Shown here in pieces: positions 40,294 through 50,170 of a DNA stretch of 64,000 nucleotides. Position numbers and translations under genes: made by a program. The first letter of the stretch is position 1. Each line of letters begins with the position of its first letter. The notes beneath the pieces were generated by a model. The model saw only the letters and a program-made list of their open reading frames with translations, searched no databases and was not told the origin of the DNA. The DNA comes from Bacteroidales bacterium (lineage in GTDB: Bacteria; Bacteroidota; Bacteroidia; Bacteroidales; GCA-2748055), in contig JAGLOO010000030.1 in NCBI GenBank assembly GCA_023138875.1, positions 1 through 64,000 of the forward strand. The letters are read 5' to 3'.

Positions 40294-40619
40294 GGAACAA
40301 GATCAATAAGCATCTCCTTGATGCTCTCAAGGGATTTAATGATCTCAAAATTATGTTCAGTATCCTCTTTGTTCTCCTTCATCTTCTTTTTTGCTCCCTT
40401 GAGGGTCATCCCATTCTCCTTCACAAGGTGATAGATAATGTGGAAATTATCAATGTCCTTCTGAGTAAAAAGCCGGTTCCCCTTTTTGTTCTTCTTGGGC
40501 TTAATGATGTCAAACTCTTTTTCCCAGAACCTGATTAGTGAAGTGTTTACATTGAACATTTCTGACACCTCTCCAATGGCGTAATACAACTTCTCAACTT
40601 TTGCTTCCTTGTAAGGCAT
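40290..40619 (-). CDS. MerR-family transcriptional regulator
   Basis: YYAIGEVSEMFNVNTSLIRFWEKEFDIIKPKKNKKGNRLFTQKDI. Confidence 0.93.
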   Translation of the reverse strand: MPYKEAKVEKLYYAIGEVSEMFNVNTSLIRFWEKEFDIIKPKKNKKGNRLFTQKDIDNFHIIYHLVKENGMTLKGAKKKMKENKEDTEHNFEIIKSLESIKEMLIDLVP

Positions 40620-40694
40620 ACCCGACAGAATTTCAAATAATAAACATCCAATTTAAACAATTCCAGTGTAGAAATCAACCTTGTGACCGCACTC

Positions 40695-41789
40695 TTACTC
40701 TTTATAGATCGTGCCATCCCGACTGATGGTCAGGTCCTGGCCGGGAAAATCGGCCTCTGTCAGTTCAATGAGTTTATGGATCGCCCGTTTCCCGGGATCC
40801 ACCCTCGGTCCCCCTCTGCCTGGCTGATGCACCGGGACCACCTCTCCTGACAAAAAATTCCCTTCCCGGTCCATATTCACCTTGATCACCGGGGCAATGC
40901 CATTGGGGCCCCTCAGGTTAAAACGCCTGTAAGTACAAAAATTCCCGAGACTGTAACAGATCAATCTTTCTTTGTACAATTCAACGGCCCTTGTGACGTG
41001 AGGACCATGTCCGAAAACCACATCGGCACCGGCATCCACAACAGTATGGGCAAAACGGTATACACTTCCGCGGTTGTACCCCAGGTACTCTTCGTCCCCA
41101 TGAATCACATGCTGGTGATCCTTTCCTTCCGCACCCCCGTGGAACGAGATAATAACGATATCAGCCACAGAGTCCAGCATCCGGGTAATGCGGGCGGCTT
41201 TCCCGTAATTTTTAAGATCCATGGTACCCCTATTCGGTGCAAATGCTGCAAAACCATAAGTAATCCCGCCTTTTTCAAATGTGGTCCAGGGATGGGTAAT
41301 AAATCCGGCATACGCAATTTCCAGTGAATCCAGCATTTGAGCAGTGGACCTCCTGCCTTCATATCCAAAATCATTCGTGTGGTTGTTGGCCACACTCAAT
41401 ACATCGTAACCCGCTTCCACCAGGCAGGCAGCGAAATGGTCCGGCATCCGGAAAACATAACACATGGTCGTATCCTTACACCTTTTCGGGGTTCCTCCCT
41501 CAGAACAGAACACCCCTTCCAGGTTCCCGAAAAGCACATCACCCGACTGCAATACATGGTGAACTGGCCGGAGTAAAGGCGAACAATCATCACCGGGAGG
41601 AAGGTAAGTTCTGGATGGATAATTGGTTCCAAGCATGATATCCCCCGTACCGATAATGCAAAGGGTGTCCGTGTTGAGGGTGTCCGTGCTGAGAGTGTCC
41701 GTGCTGAGGGTGTCCGTGCTGAGGGTGTCCTGCGCAGAAAGGGATGATAGAAAAAGAGAAAACAGTAAACCAACAACCACCAGCCTCAT
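40695..41789 (-). CDS. CapA family (PGA_cap) metallophosphatase with N-terminal TLSTD repeats
   Basis: IIGTGDIMLGTNYPS, FGNLEGVF, SVANNHTNDFG, GHGPHVTRAVELY, YSLGNFCTY. Confidence 0.9.
   Translation of the reverse strand: MRLVVVGLLFSLFLSSLSAQDTLSTDTLSTDTLSTDTLNTDTLCIIGTGDIMLGTNYPSRTYLPPGDDCSPLLRPVHHVLQSGDVLFGNLEGVFCSEGGTPKRCKDTTMCYVFRMPDHFAACLVEAGYDVLSVANNHTNDFGYEGRRSTAQMLDSLEIAYAGFITHPWTTFEKGGITYGFAAFAPNRGTMDLKNYGKAARITRMLDSVADIVIISFHGGAEGKDHQHVIHGDEEYLGYNRGSVYRFAHTVVDAGADVVFGHGPHVTRAVELYKERLICYSLGNFCTYRRFNLRGPNGIAPVIKVNMDREGNFLSGEVVPVHQPGRGGPRVDPGKRAIHKLIELTEADFPGQDLTISRDGTIYKE
41664..41730 (-). repeat. 15-bp tandem repeat encoding (T-L-S/N-T-D)n
   Basis: gtgtccgtgctgagg-like unit repeated 4-5 times; protein QDTLSTDTLSTDTLSTDTLNTDTL. 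Confidence 0.9.
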
Positions 41790-41804
41790 ATCATGCCCTT
41801 TGGA

Positions 41805-42776
41805 TCAATTAATATCAAACGACGGGTCAGCGTAAGAGAGCAAATCGATCATCTTATCATACTCTTCGGCTGACAGGTCATTGGCGTAATAGTTGATGGG
41901 ATCCACAGGTCTGCCATTCACGTGGACTTCATAATGCAGATGTGGAGATTTGGAGAGCCCGGTACTTCCTACCCTGCCAATCACCTCGCCGCGTTTTACC
42001 TTCTGTCCATGCTCCACCAGGATTTCCTCGCAATGGCCATACAAAGTACGATAACCAAAACCATGATCCACCAGTATCTTTTTCCCAAAACCGCCAGTTC
42101 TGTACCCTGCCTGGACGATTGTCCCATCCGCTGTGGCATAAATGTTGGTACCCCTCGGCGCTGTCAGGTCGATCCCGTTGTGGGGCCTGACCACCTGCAG
42201 GATGGGATGGAACCGCATCCCGAAAGAGGAACCAAACCGGGTCAGGTCTTTCAGGCTCACAGGCTGTATGGCGGGACGGGCCGCAATGCGTTCCTCCTTG
42301 GTACCCGCCATTTCAATGATCTCATCAAAGGAGATAGACTGAACCACCAGTCTCCTTTCCAACTGGTCTATGTTGCGATTGGTCCGGATGAGCAGGTTGG
42401 CATGCTTATGCTGCCTGAAATAGGCGTATTTGTTAGATCCCCCAACACCGGCATTCCGCAGGGTAGCAGGCCACGGATCCACTTCAAAGTAAACACGGTA
42501 GATGTGGTCATCGTTAAAAGCCACATTCCGGAGTACCTTCTCATAGTGTAAAACGTCCCTGTTCAGGAGATCCAGTTCATAAGTAATCTGCTGTTGTTCA
42601 ACGGTGAGCCTGTCGGTACGAGGAGAGAGCATGTGTCTGTCCCTCAGGACAAGCCCCCCCAGGGCAAAGGAGAATGTCAAACCCGTAAATGCAAGAAACC
42701 GGAACAACTTTTGCTTCCCGGTAGTCTGAACTTTCTGGTATGACAGGGTTTCAGGGTTAAAACGGAATCTCTCCAT
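41805..42776 (-). CDS. M23 family metallopeptidase (paralog 1)
   Basis: GMRFHPILQVVRPHNGIDLTAPRGTNIYATADGTIV...YGHCEEILVEHGQ...SPHLHYEVHVNGRPVDPINY; start chosen at MERFRFNPETL. Confidence 0.92.
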   Translation of the reverse strand: MERFRFNPETLSYQKVQTTGKQKLFRFLAFTGLTFSFALGGLVLRDRHMLSPRTDRLTVEQQQITYELDLLNRDVLHYEKVLRNVAFNDDHIYRVYFEVDPWPATLRNAGVGGSNKYAYFRQHKHANLLIRTNRNIDQLERRLVVQSISFDEIIEMAGTKEERIAARPAIQPVSLKDLTRFGSSFGMRFHPILQVVRPHNGIDLTAPRGTNIYATADGTIVQAGYRTGGFGKKILVDHGFGYRTLYGHCEEILVEHGQKVKRGEVIGRVGSTGLSKSPHLHYEVHVNGRPVDPINYYANDLSAEEYDKMIDLLSYADPSFDIN

Positions 42777-42804
42777 ACGTCCCGCAATATACAAAAAAGT
42801 GTTG

Positions 42805-43767
42805 TTAATCAAAAGATTGGCCCGACATAATGGAGGTCCGGATAAGCCTGTCATACTCCTCCGGAGTAAGTTCCAGGAAGAAATAGTTGATGGGATTGAC
42901 AGGTTCTCCATTGAGATGCACTTCATAATGCAGGTGGGGTGCCACACTCAATCCGGTGTCTCCAACTGTCCCGATCACATCACCCCTCTTTACCCTCTGG
43001 CCGCTCCGGACATTCAGTTCGTCCATATATGCATAAAGGGTTTTATATCCGTAACCGTGATCGATCTGAATCCTGTTCCCCAATCCGCGTCCCGACCGGA
43101 CTGCTGTCTCCACCACCCCGTCAGCCGTAGCATATACCGGAGTTCCCACAGGCGCGGAAAAATCAATACCCGTATGCATTTTCCTGATCTTATAAATGGG
43201 ATGAATGCGGTGACCGAATCCGGAGGCAATGAGGGTCAGGTCCCTGTTTTCAATGGGCTGGATCGCCGGAATAGCGGGCAACATATCCAGCCTGGCCTCT
43301 CCCTTGATCATCAACACATCATACATGGATGCGGTGCTTTTGTCGTGACTGATCATCGAATCCAGCTTATGGGCTGTAAACGTTACAATCTCCTCATTGG
43401 AAGCGTGAAGCAGGCTTTGATAGTTCACGTCGTTCCCCGGATTCATTTCACCTTCCACCGGTTCAGTCTCAAAGATCACCCTGTAAATATCCTTATCAAT
43501 ACGCTGTATTTCATGCATCACTGTATCCACCATTCCTTTTCTCTCATTCAGTGCCTCATACTGCTCCACGAGCAATTCATTCTCCCGCCTGATCTGTCGC
43601 TCACGGGGAGTGTCGAAAAAAAGTGAGTAGAAAACATTCAACAGGATGGCCATGACCAGTATGGCAGCCACATAGATGACAACCCGCCAGATACGTGCAC
43701 CAAGACTATCGTCGAGTTTATTGTAATTAAGGTCTTCAGGATTGAACTTGAACTGCGACCGGGCCAT
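42805..43767 (-). CDS. M23 family metallopeptidase (paralog 2)
   Basis: GFGHRIHPIYKIRKMHTGIDFSAPVGTPVYATADGVV...APHLHYEVHLNGEPVNPINYF. Confidence 0.94.
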   Translation of the reverse strand: MARSQFKFNPEDLNYNKLDDSLGARIWRVVIYVAAILVMAILLNVFYSLFFDTPRERQIRRENELLVEQYEALNERKGMVDTVMHEIQRIDKDIYRVIFETEPVEGEMNPGNDVNYQSLLHASNEEIVTFTAHKLDSMISHDKSTASMYDVLMIKGEARLDMLPAIPAIQPIENRDLTLIASGFGHRIHPIYKIRKMHTGIDFSAPVGTPVYATADGVVETAVRSGRGLGNRIQIDHGYGYKTLYAYMDELNVRSGQRVKRGDVIGTVGDTGLSVAPHLHYEVHLNGEPVNPINYFFLELTPEEYDRLIRTSIMSGQSFD

Positions 43768-44768
43768 TATTTCTGGCTCATTGCATTTGGTTTGTAAACT
43801 CCTTCCGGCAGAGTGGCACGTGTGGCAAGCAAGCTGTATTCCCTGGCAGACAGGTTTTCAAAGAAGAAGTACATGGGATTAACTGTGTGGCCATTTTTTC
43901 GCACTTCATAATGCAGGTGCGGGCCCGTAGAGCGTCCTGTGCTTCCCAGTGTTCCCAATACTTCACCACGGTTCAGTTTTTGTCCGGGCTTGACCAGTAT
44001 CTCCTTGAGATGGGCATACCTGGATGTGTATCCGTATCCATGATCAATCAGAACTTCTTTGCCATATCCATACTTGCTGAAACCGGTACTGATCACGGTT
44101 CCTTCACCCGTGGCATGTATTTTCAGGCCATAAGGTCCGGCAAGATCAATACCATAATGAGGGGTCCGCCGGTGGGTGAAAGGATCGTTCCTGTATCCGT
44201 ATGAAGAGGTCATCCAGAACTGATCGGCCGATGAAATTGGGTTAATGGAAGGCTTACAGGCCACAAAATGCTGGTTCATCACCGCTTCCTTGTAAACGTC
44301 CTCAAGACTGCTGGACTGTATTTGAACCCGGTTTGAAATTTTATCAATTCTCTGGAAAACATCAAGGACCATACCCGGTTCCCGCAGGTTCCGAAATTGA
44401 CCATAAGGTTCCGAACCACCGGTACCTGCTTCCCGGATGGATGCAGGAACGGGCTTCAGGCTAAGAATCGACCTGTAAAACCGATCGTCCCTGTTCCTTA
44501 ATTCTGAAAGCTGTGATTCAACTCCCAGGAGCTGGGTATTCAGGGTTGCATAGTCCGATCGAAGCGTTGTATTGTTTCTTTCGTAAATGAGCTGCCGGGG
44601 CGTTGGATAATACCTTTCAAAGCCGAATCGCAAGACTACTGCCAGTACAATCAATCCCAGGCTAAACAACAAGGAATAGCGCAAACGCTGTCTCAGCGAC
44701 AACTTAACTCGCTCAAAACGAAGTGTTTCGGGGTTCAGAAAGTATTTTCGACTAAAAATATTCACCAT
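43767..44768 (-). CDS. M23 family metallopeptidase (paralog 3)
   Basis: YGYRNDPFTHRRTPHYGIDLAGPYGLKIHATGEGTV...GPHLHYEVRKNGHTVNPMYF. Confidence 0.94.
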   Translation of the reverse strand: MVNIFSRKYFLNPETLRFERVKLSLRQRLRYSLLFSLGLIVLAVVLRFGFERYYPTPRQLIYERNNTTLRSDYATLNTQLLGVESQLSELRNRDDRFYRSILSLKPVPASIREAGTGGSEPYGQFRNLREPGMVLDVFQRIDKISNRVQIQSSSLEDVYKEAVMNQHFVACKPSINPISSADQFWMTSSYGYRNDPFTHRRTPHYGIDLAGPYGLKIHATGEGTVISTGFSKYGYGKEVLIDHGYGYTSRYAHLKEILVKPGQKLNRGEVLGTLGSTGRSTGPHLHYEVRKNGHTVNPMYFFFENLSAREYSLLATRATLPEGVYKPNAMSQK

Positions 44769-44893
44769 TTCTAAAAGCTAAAAATAAAAAACCACTCTCA
44801 ATATCCCAACTATTAGTCATAAAAAATTATTTTTGCACCTCTAATGCTTTTTTTACGTAACTTTCAGTTCCGGGTTACATTTTTTAAATTTTA

Positions 44894-47539
44894 ATGACAT
44901 ATACATCAATGACTTCACAGGAAATCCGGCAATCATTTTTAGATTTTTTTAAGAAGAAAAATCACCAGGTTTTTCCCTCCGCTCCTATGGTATTAAAGAA
45001 TGATCCCACCCTCATGTTTACCAATGCGGGCATGAACCAGTTCAAAGACTATTTCCTCGGGAACAGAAAGCCTTCCGGCAGGCGGGTAACCAACACACAA
45101 AAATGCCTGCGGGTAACCGGTAAACACAATGACCTGGAGGAGGTGGGACATGATACCTACCACCACACCATGTTCGAAATGCTGGGCAACTGGTCATTCG
45201 GGGATTACTTCAAGAAAGAAGCCATTGGCTGGGCATGGGAATTCCTTACCGGTTGCGTGAAACTGGACAGGGACCGCATCTATGTGACCATTTTTGAAGG
45301 TGACCGGAAAGATGGTATTGAAAGAGACCTGGAGGCATTTGGTTACTGGAATGAATATCTGGAAAAAGAGCGCATCCTTGATGGATCGAAAAAAGACAAT
45401 TTCTGGGAGATGGGAGATACAGGCCCTTGCGGACCCTGCTCTGAGATTCACATCGACCTCAGGGAAGATGCAGACCGGGAAAAGACCCCCGGTGCCGAAC
45501 TGGTGAACAAGGACCACCCGCTGGTGGTTGAGGTATGGAACCTGGTATTCATCCAGTTCAACCGGAAAGCGAGCGGGGAGCTGAAGAGCCTGCCCGAAAA
45601 ACACGTTGATACAGGCATGGGATTTGAACGCCTCTGCATGGCCATTCAAAATAAAAAATCAAACTACGATACGGATGTTTTCCAACCCATTATCCAGGAA
45701 ATAGCATCCATCTCTACCATTAAATATGGATCCGGAGAAACCACCGATGTGGCCATGCGTGTGGTTGCCGACCACCTGCGGGCCATCGCTTTTTCCATTG
45801 CCGACGGACAACTTCCTTCCAATAACAAAGCCGGCTACGTGATCAGAAGGATCCTGCGCCGTGCTGTCCGCTACGGCTTTACCTACCTTGATCAGAAAGA
45901 GCCATTTATACACAGGCTTGTACCCACACTGGCGGGCCTGATGGGTGAGACATTTCCTGAATTGAAGGCCCAGCAGGAGCTCATCCGGCGGGTGATCAGG
46001 GAAGAGGAACAATCCTTCCTTTCCACACTGGATACGGGAATGCGGTTGCTTGACCAGCTGGTGGACAACTCAAAAAAGGAAAACAGCCGGATCCTTCCGG
46101 GGAAAGAGGCTTTCGTACTTTACGATACATTCGGATTCCCCCTTGATCTGACCGAACTGATCCTTGCTGAACAGGATATGGAGGTCGACCGCCGGCAGTT
46201 TGAAAAGGAGATGAGTGCCCAGAAGAGCAGATCCAAACAGGCTGCAGAAACCGAATCTGGCGACTGGACAGAATTAATATCCGACGATGTGGAGGAGTTT
46301 GTGGGATATGACTGGCTCACCATCGAGGTGAAGATCACACGGTACAGGAAGATCAAAACCAAAAACAGGGAACTGTATCACCTGGTGTTCAACCTGACCC
46401 CTTTCTATGCCGAAAGCGGTGGACAGACAGGGGACCGGGGCATCATTGAAAATGAACAGGAACGGGTGGAGATCATCGACACCAAAAAGGAAAATGACCT
46501 GATCATCCATGTGGCCAAAAAACTTCCCTCCGATCCCTCGGCCACATTCACAGCAAAGGTGAATGAAGAACGCCGGCTCCGGACTGCCAACAACCATACA
46601 GCCACACACCTCATGCACCATGCCCTGAGGAAGGTGCTGGGAGACCACGTGGAACAGAAAGGTTCCCTGGTGGACTCCGATTACCTGCGGTTCGATTTCA
46701 GTCATTTCCAGCGGGTGACAGATGAAGAGCTCAGGAAGGTAGAATACCAGGTGAACCAAATGATCCGGTTGAACAGCACAATGGAGGAACACCGCTCTGT
46801 TCCCATAAAAAAAGCTGTGGGCATGGGAGCCCTTGCACTGTTTGGCGAGAAATACGGTGATACGGTCAGGGTGATAAAATTCGGCGATTCGGTGGAACTC
46901 TGCGGAGGAACCCACGTGGAAGCCACCGGTCAGATCGGATCCTTCAGGATATTCCGGGAGACTTCCATTGCTGCCGGGGTTAGGCGAATCGAAGCTATAA
47001 CAGGAGAAGTGGCTGAGAATTACATTGATGGCCACATCGATATGATCAGACAAATATCGGGCTCTTTCGAGAAGCAGAAAGACCTGGTGAAGGCCGTTAA
47101 AGGCATGCTGGATGAGAATAGCAAGCTTTCCAGGCAGGTGGACCGGTTCCAACAAAATGTACTGGGAATCATTGTGAAAACCCTGGAACAAAAAATGGAA
47201 CACATTGGGGATATGTATTTCATCGCTTCAAAGGTGGATCTGAGCGAGGCATCGCATCTTAAGGATCTGGCTTTCCGGTTCAGGGAACGGTACAAGAAAG
47301 TGTGCCTGGTGCTCGGGGCCGAGATTGACGGAAAAGCCCACCTGGCCGTCATGATTAATGATGAAGTGCGGCAAAACTACTCCCTGGATGCCCCCACCAT
47401 GATCCGCGAAATCTCCACCGGGATCCAGGGCGGCGGTGGCGGACAACCCTTCCTTGCCACAGCAGGCGGAAAAAATCCTGCCGGCATTGATGCAGCCCTT
47501 AAAAAGGCGAGGGAAATTGTAGTGGATGCTGTTGGCTGA
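44894..47539 (+). CDS. alaS: Alanyl-tRNA synthetase
   Basis: SQEIRQSFLDFFKKKNHQVFPSAPMVLKNDPTLMFTNAGMNQFKDYFLG; HTATHLMHHALRKVLG; ELCGGTHVEATGQIG. Confidence 0.98.
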   Translation: MTYTSMTSQEIRQSFLDFFKKKNHQVFPSAPMVLKNDPTLMFTNAGMNQFKDYFLGNRKPSGRRVTNTQKCLRVTGKHNDLEEVGHDTYHHTMFEMLGNWSFGDYFKKEAIGWAWEFLTGCVKLDRDRIYVTIFEGDRKDGIERDLEAFGYWNEYLEKERILDGSKKDNFWEMGDTGPCGPCSEIHIDLREDADREKTPGAELVNKDHPLVVEVWNLVFIQFNRKASGELKSLPEKHVDTGMGFERLCMAIQNKKSNYDTDVFQPIIQEIASISTIKYGSGETTDVAMRVVADHLRAIAFSIADGQLPSNNKAGYVIRRILRRAVRYGFTYLDQKEPFIHRLVPTLAGLMGETFPELKAQQELIRRVIREEEQSFLSTLDTGMRLLDQLVDNSKKENSRILPGKEAFVLYDTFGFPLDLTELILAEQDMEVDRRQFEKEMSAQKSRSKQAAETESGDWTELISDDVEEFVGYDWLTIEVKITRYRKIKTKNRELYHLVFNLTPFYAESGGQTGDRGIIENEQERVEIIDTKKENDLIIHVAKKLPSDPSATFTAKVNEERRLRTANNHTATHLMHHALRKVLGDHVEQKGSLVDSDYLRFDFSHFQRVTDEELRKVEYQVNQMIRLNSTMEEHRSVPIKKAVGMGALALFGEKYGDTVRVIKFGDSVELCGGTHVEATGQIGSFRIFRETSIAAGVRRIEAITGEVAENYIDGHIDMIRQISGSFEKQKDLVKAVKGMLDENSKLSRQVDRFQQNVLGIIVKTLEQKMEHIGDMYFIASKVDLSEASHLKDLAFRFRERYKKVCLVLGAEIDGKAHLAVMINDEVRQNYSLDAPTMIREISTGIQGGGGGQPFLATAGGKNPAGIDAALKKAREIVVDAVG

Positions 47540-47569
47540 TGTTGTCAGGGGCCGTGATAATGTTTGTTT

Positions 47570-48469
47570 TTAAGCCAGGAACGTAAGGAATATGTCCTTT
47601 CCATTAGATCGCTGAGACTCGATCTGCCTGTCAAAATGCTTGATCTGCTGATCATACAGAAACTTCCTCATGGGTTGCGAACTCTCTGTCTCCCTTGACT
47701 CTTTCAGCGAATCAATGTACTCCTGTCGGTCCTCTTTGTGAATTATGGCCGGAGTTTCTTTATGGTACATCAATATAAAATTCATGATCAGCCTGGAAAC
47801 CCTGCCGTTGCCGTCTGCAAAAGGATGAATGGATACCAGGTCATAATGAAAATCAAATGCCATGTCGTAAATCTCTGGTGCCGTATTTACCTTATCTATT
47901 TTCTTTTCAAGATCTTCGCACAATGCCTTTACCATGCCTTCTACCTTCTGGAAATTCGGGTAAGACGTTTGCCCGGTGAAAACACCAATCTTCCTGTAGT
48001 CCCCCTTCGCTGAATCAAAATCCCCCCCTGCGACATGGTATTCCTGCCCCGTACCGTGCATAACCCTCGCAGCTATAGTCCGGATGAATTCCGGGGTTAC
48101 AATGCGTTTTGCCTCCACCTCCCTGGCCACAAACATCAGGGCGTTATAGTGGTCGCTTTCCATCTGCGAATGTTCAAAGGGCTTCCCCTTTGGAGTTAAT
48201 CCTTCATCAAGAAGCAATTGAGATTCAGTTGTTGTCAGGCTCGATCCTTCAATGGCCGTGGAATGATGACTAATGAACATTAAGTAATATTTTTCCCAGT
48301 CAATGGCCTCATGAAGCTTTAAAGACAGAAACTCGCTTCTTTTTTTTGCAAATAGATTGATCGTATTTTCCACTTTATACAGTATATCTGTTCTGGACAA
48401 AGTAAAGCAATTATAAAGTTCAATATGGAAAAGTGCGCAGTGGAACTGCACTGGTACAGAAAATCGCAT
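47570..48469 (-). CDS. Fic family protein
   Basis: Fic motif HPFADGNGRVSR; N-terminal STAIEG matches the (S/T)xxxE(G/N) inhibitory motif; start uncertain. Confidence 0.92.
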   Translation of the reverse strand: MRFSVPVQFHCALFHIELYNCFTLSRTDILYKVENTINLFAKKRSEFLSLKLHEAIDWEKYYLMFISHHSTAIEGSSLTTTESQLLLDEGLTPKGKPFEHSQMESDHYNALMFVAREVEAKRIVTPEFIRTIAARVMHGTGQEYHVAGGDFDSAKGDYRKIGVFTGQTSYPNFQKVEGMVKALCEDLEKKIDKVNTAPEIYDMAFDFHYDLVSIHPFADGNGRVSRLIMNFILMYHKETPAIIHKEDRQEYIDSLKESRETESSQPMRKFLYDQQIKHFDRQIESQRSNGKDIFLTFLA

Positions 48470-48796
48470 CTGATATCTATCTCTAAATTCCCTTCTCCGT
48501 TTTTCAAGATCAGGATGTCACATAATTGTAACATTTCAACCTGGGAAGCAAGATATATACAATCCTCTAACACTTTAGATATCAATTGTATACAATATGT
48601 ACGGCAGCAAGGCTTCCAAAATGAATGTAACAACCGTGTTACATCTGTATCTTCTGAAATGAGGACTCCTTTTTCCTGCTACAATCCTCCCAATTGAAAC
48701 TGTTGGCCGAGGTTCGCTGATATTGCGTCTGCGAAAACATTAACCTGCAGAGATTAATGTTAACTTTGTAGAACACCAGGTAACCTGTAAAGGATC

Positions 48797-48966
48797 ATGA
48801 CCGAGAAAGAGCGCAAAGAATTGCTCAAATACATGGAAAACCGCAAAAGAAATTTGCAGTGGATAAAGAAGCGGCGCGGGAATTCCTGGTCAGTGCAGGT
48901 ATTTACACCAAGAAAGGAAACCTGAGAAAACCATACAGGCATCTCTATTTTCCACCTGAACAATAG
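48797..48966 (+). pseudogene. Frameshifted small ORF (M-TEKERKELLKYMENRK / KFAVDKEAAREFLVSAGIYTKKGNLRKPYRHLYFPPEQ)
   Basis: ATG-to-TAG span is 170 nt, not a multiple of 3; sensible peptides in two frames meet at an A-rich run (cgcaaaagaaattt). Confidence 0.6.
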
Positions 48967-48982
48967 TCATTTCCCTTTCTAT

Positions 48983-49930
48983 TTATTCCTGAAAATGGTC
49001 CTCCGCTTTTATGAACCTGAATTTCTGATTCCCGAATCCGGTTTCAATATCCAGAACATACATACCCAAACTTAACTGGCTGATCTCTAAAGGAGTGGAG
49101 GCGGCCTCCTTTTTCAGCACCAGTTTACCAGTCATATCATAAATACGTACAACAAATCCGGATCCACTGGATGGTGGCGCAAAATCAAAATTTAAGATGT
49201 CACCGCAAGGATTCGGATACAACTTAATGTGTGTGTCTGGAAATACAGATTTTTCAATTCCCACAAAAAACCTGTCAGGATAGCATGACCCGAAGCGGGG
49301 ATTCACATATTCAACATTCTGATCCTTAAAACAAACATGCTCCCAGTAAAAAGAACCATCAAGACAGGTAGGGATCATGGTGATATGGCCCAGCAGTCCG
49401 TTCAGGATGCTTCCTATCCCTTCAACGATGAAATCTGGATTGTGATAGTACTAGTTGTGATCAACCAGATATCGCCTGCGATAATCCACCCCTATCTGCA
49501 TTGAATCAATCTCTTCAATAACCGAGAAGAATGTGGGATGATCATCCTGCAGATGCCTGACTGTATCCCCGACCCGGGCATTAAAATCATATAGTAAAAC
49601 TTCATCATTATGAGGGGCACCTCCAAAATCACGCCCAATGAAATAGATCTTCTTCTCCTCTTCACGCAATCCCCCCACAGGTTCAATGACCGGATTCACC
49701 GTATCCCCTTTCTCCAGACACAACCTCATATAGTCAACCTCCTGAATGGTTGTGTCGCCATGAATAGCATACCTTGCCAGGGTCGTATCCGGCGGATGGC
49801 TGTCATCACAAGTGGCTACAACCAACACATTCCAATGTACCTGCTCAGTCGGAAATGGTACATACTCCTGCGCTGCACTAACAACTACAAGTGTGATGCA
49901 TATAACCAAAAGGAGAGCTTTTCTCTGCAT
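48983..49930 (-). pseudogene. T9SS type A sorting-domain secreted protein, interrupted by one in-frame TAG
   Basis: ORFs 49451..49930 (signal peptide) and 48983..49378 (C-terminal sorting domain) share a frame; reading continues ...RYLVDHN*YYHNPDFIVEGIGSILNGLLGHITMIPTC... Confidence 0.7.
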
Positions 49931-50170
49931 TATTGAGGGTATTTGTTAGTCAAAAAGCAAGTTAATGAAAACTGGGGATTTTTGCGTTTCAATAATCAAC
50001 CTTCCTTTCTGTAAAGTTCTCTGTTTCATCTTCCTTACCCCAAAATGAAAATAATTATTAACTTTAATGTAATATCTGATAAGTTCCAGATATGGTTAAG
50101 TGGTGGGTACACTACACAACTTTATTACCAGCGCACCGAAACGTAACACATACTGCCAAAATCAAACATC

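Noticed and set aside
41664-41730. Tandem repeats as a CRISPR array
   Set aside because: 15-bp units with no spacers, in frame inside a CDS; no cas genes in the window
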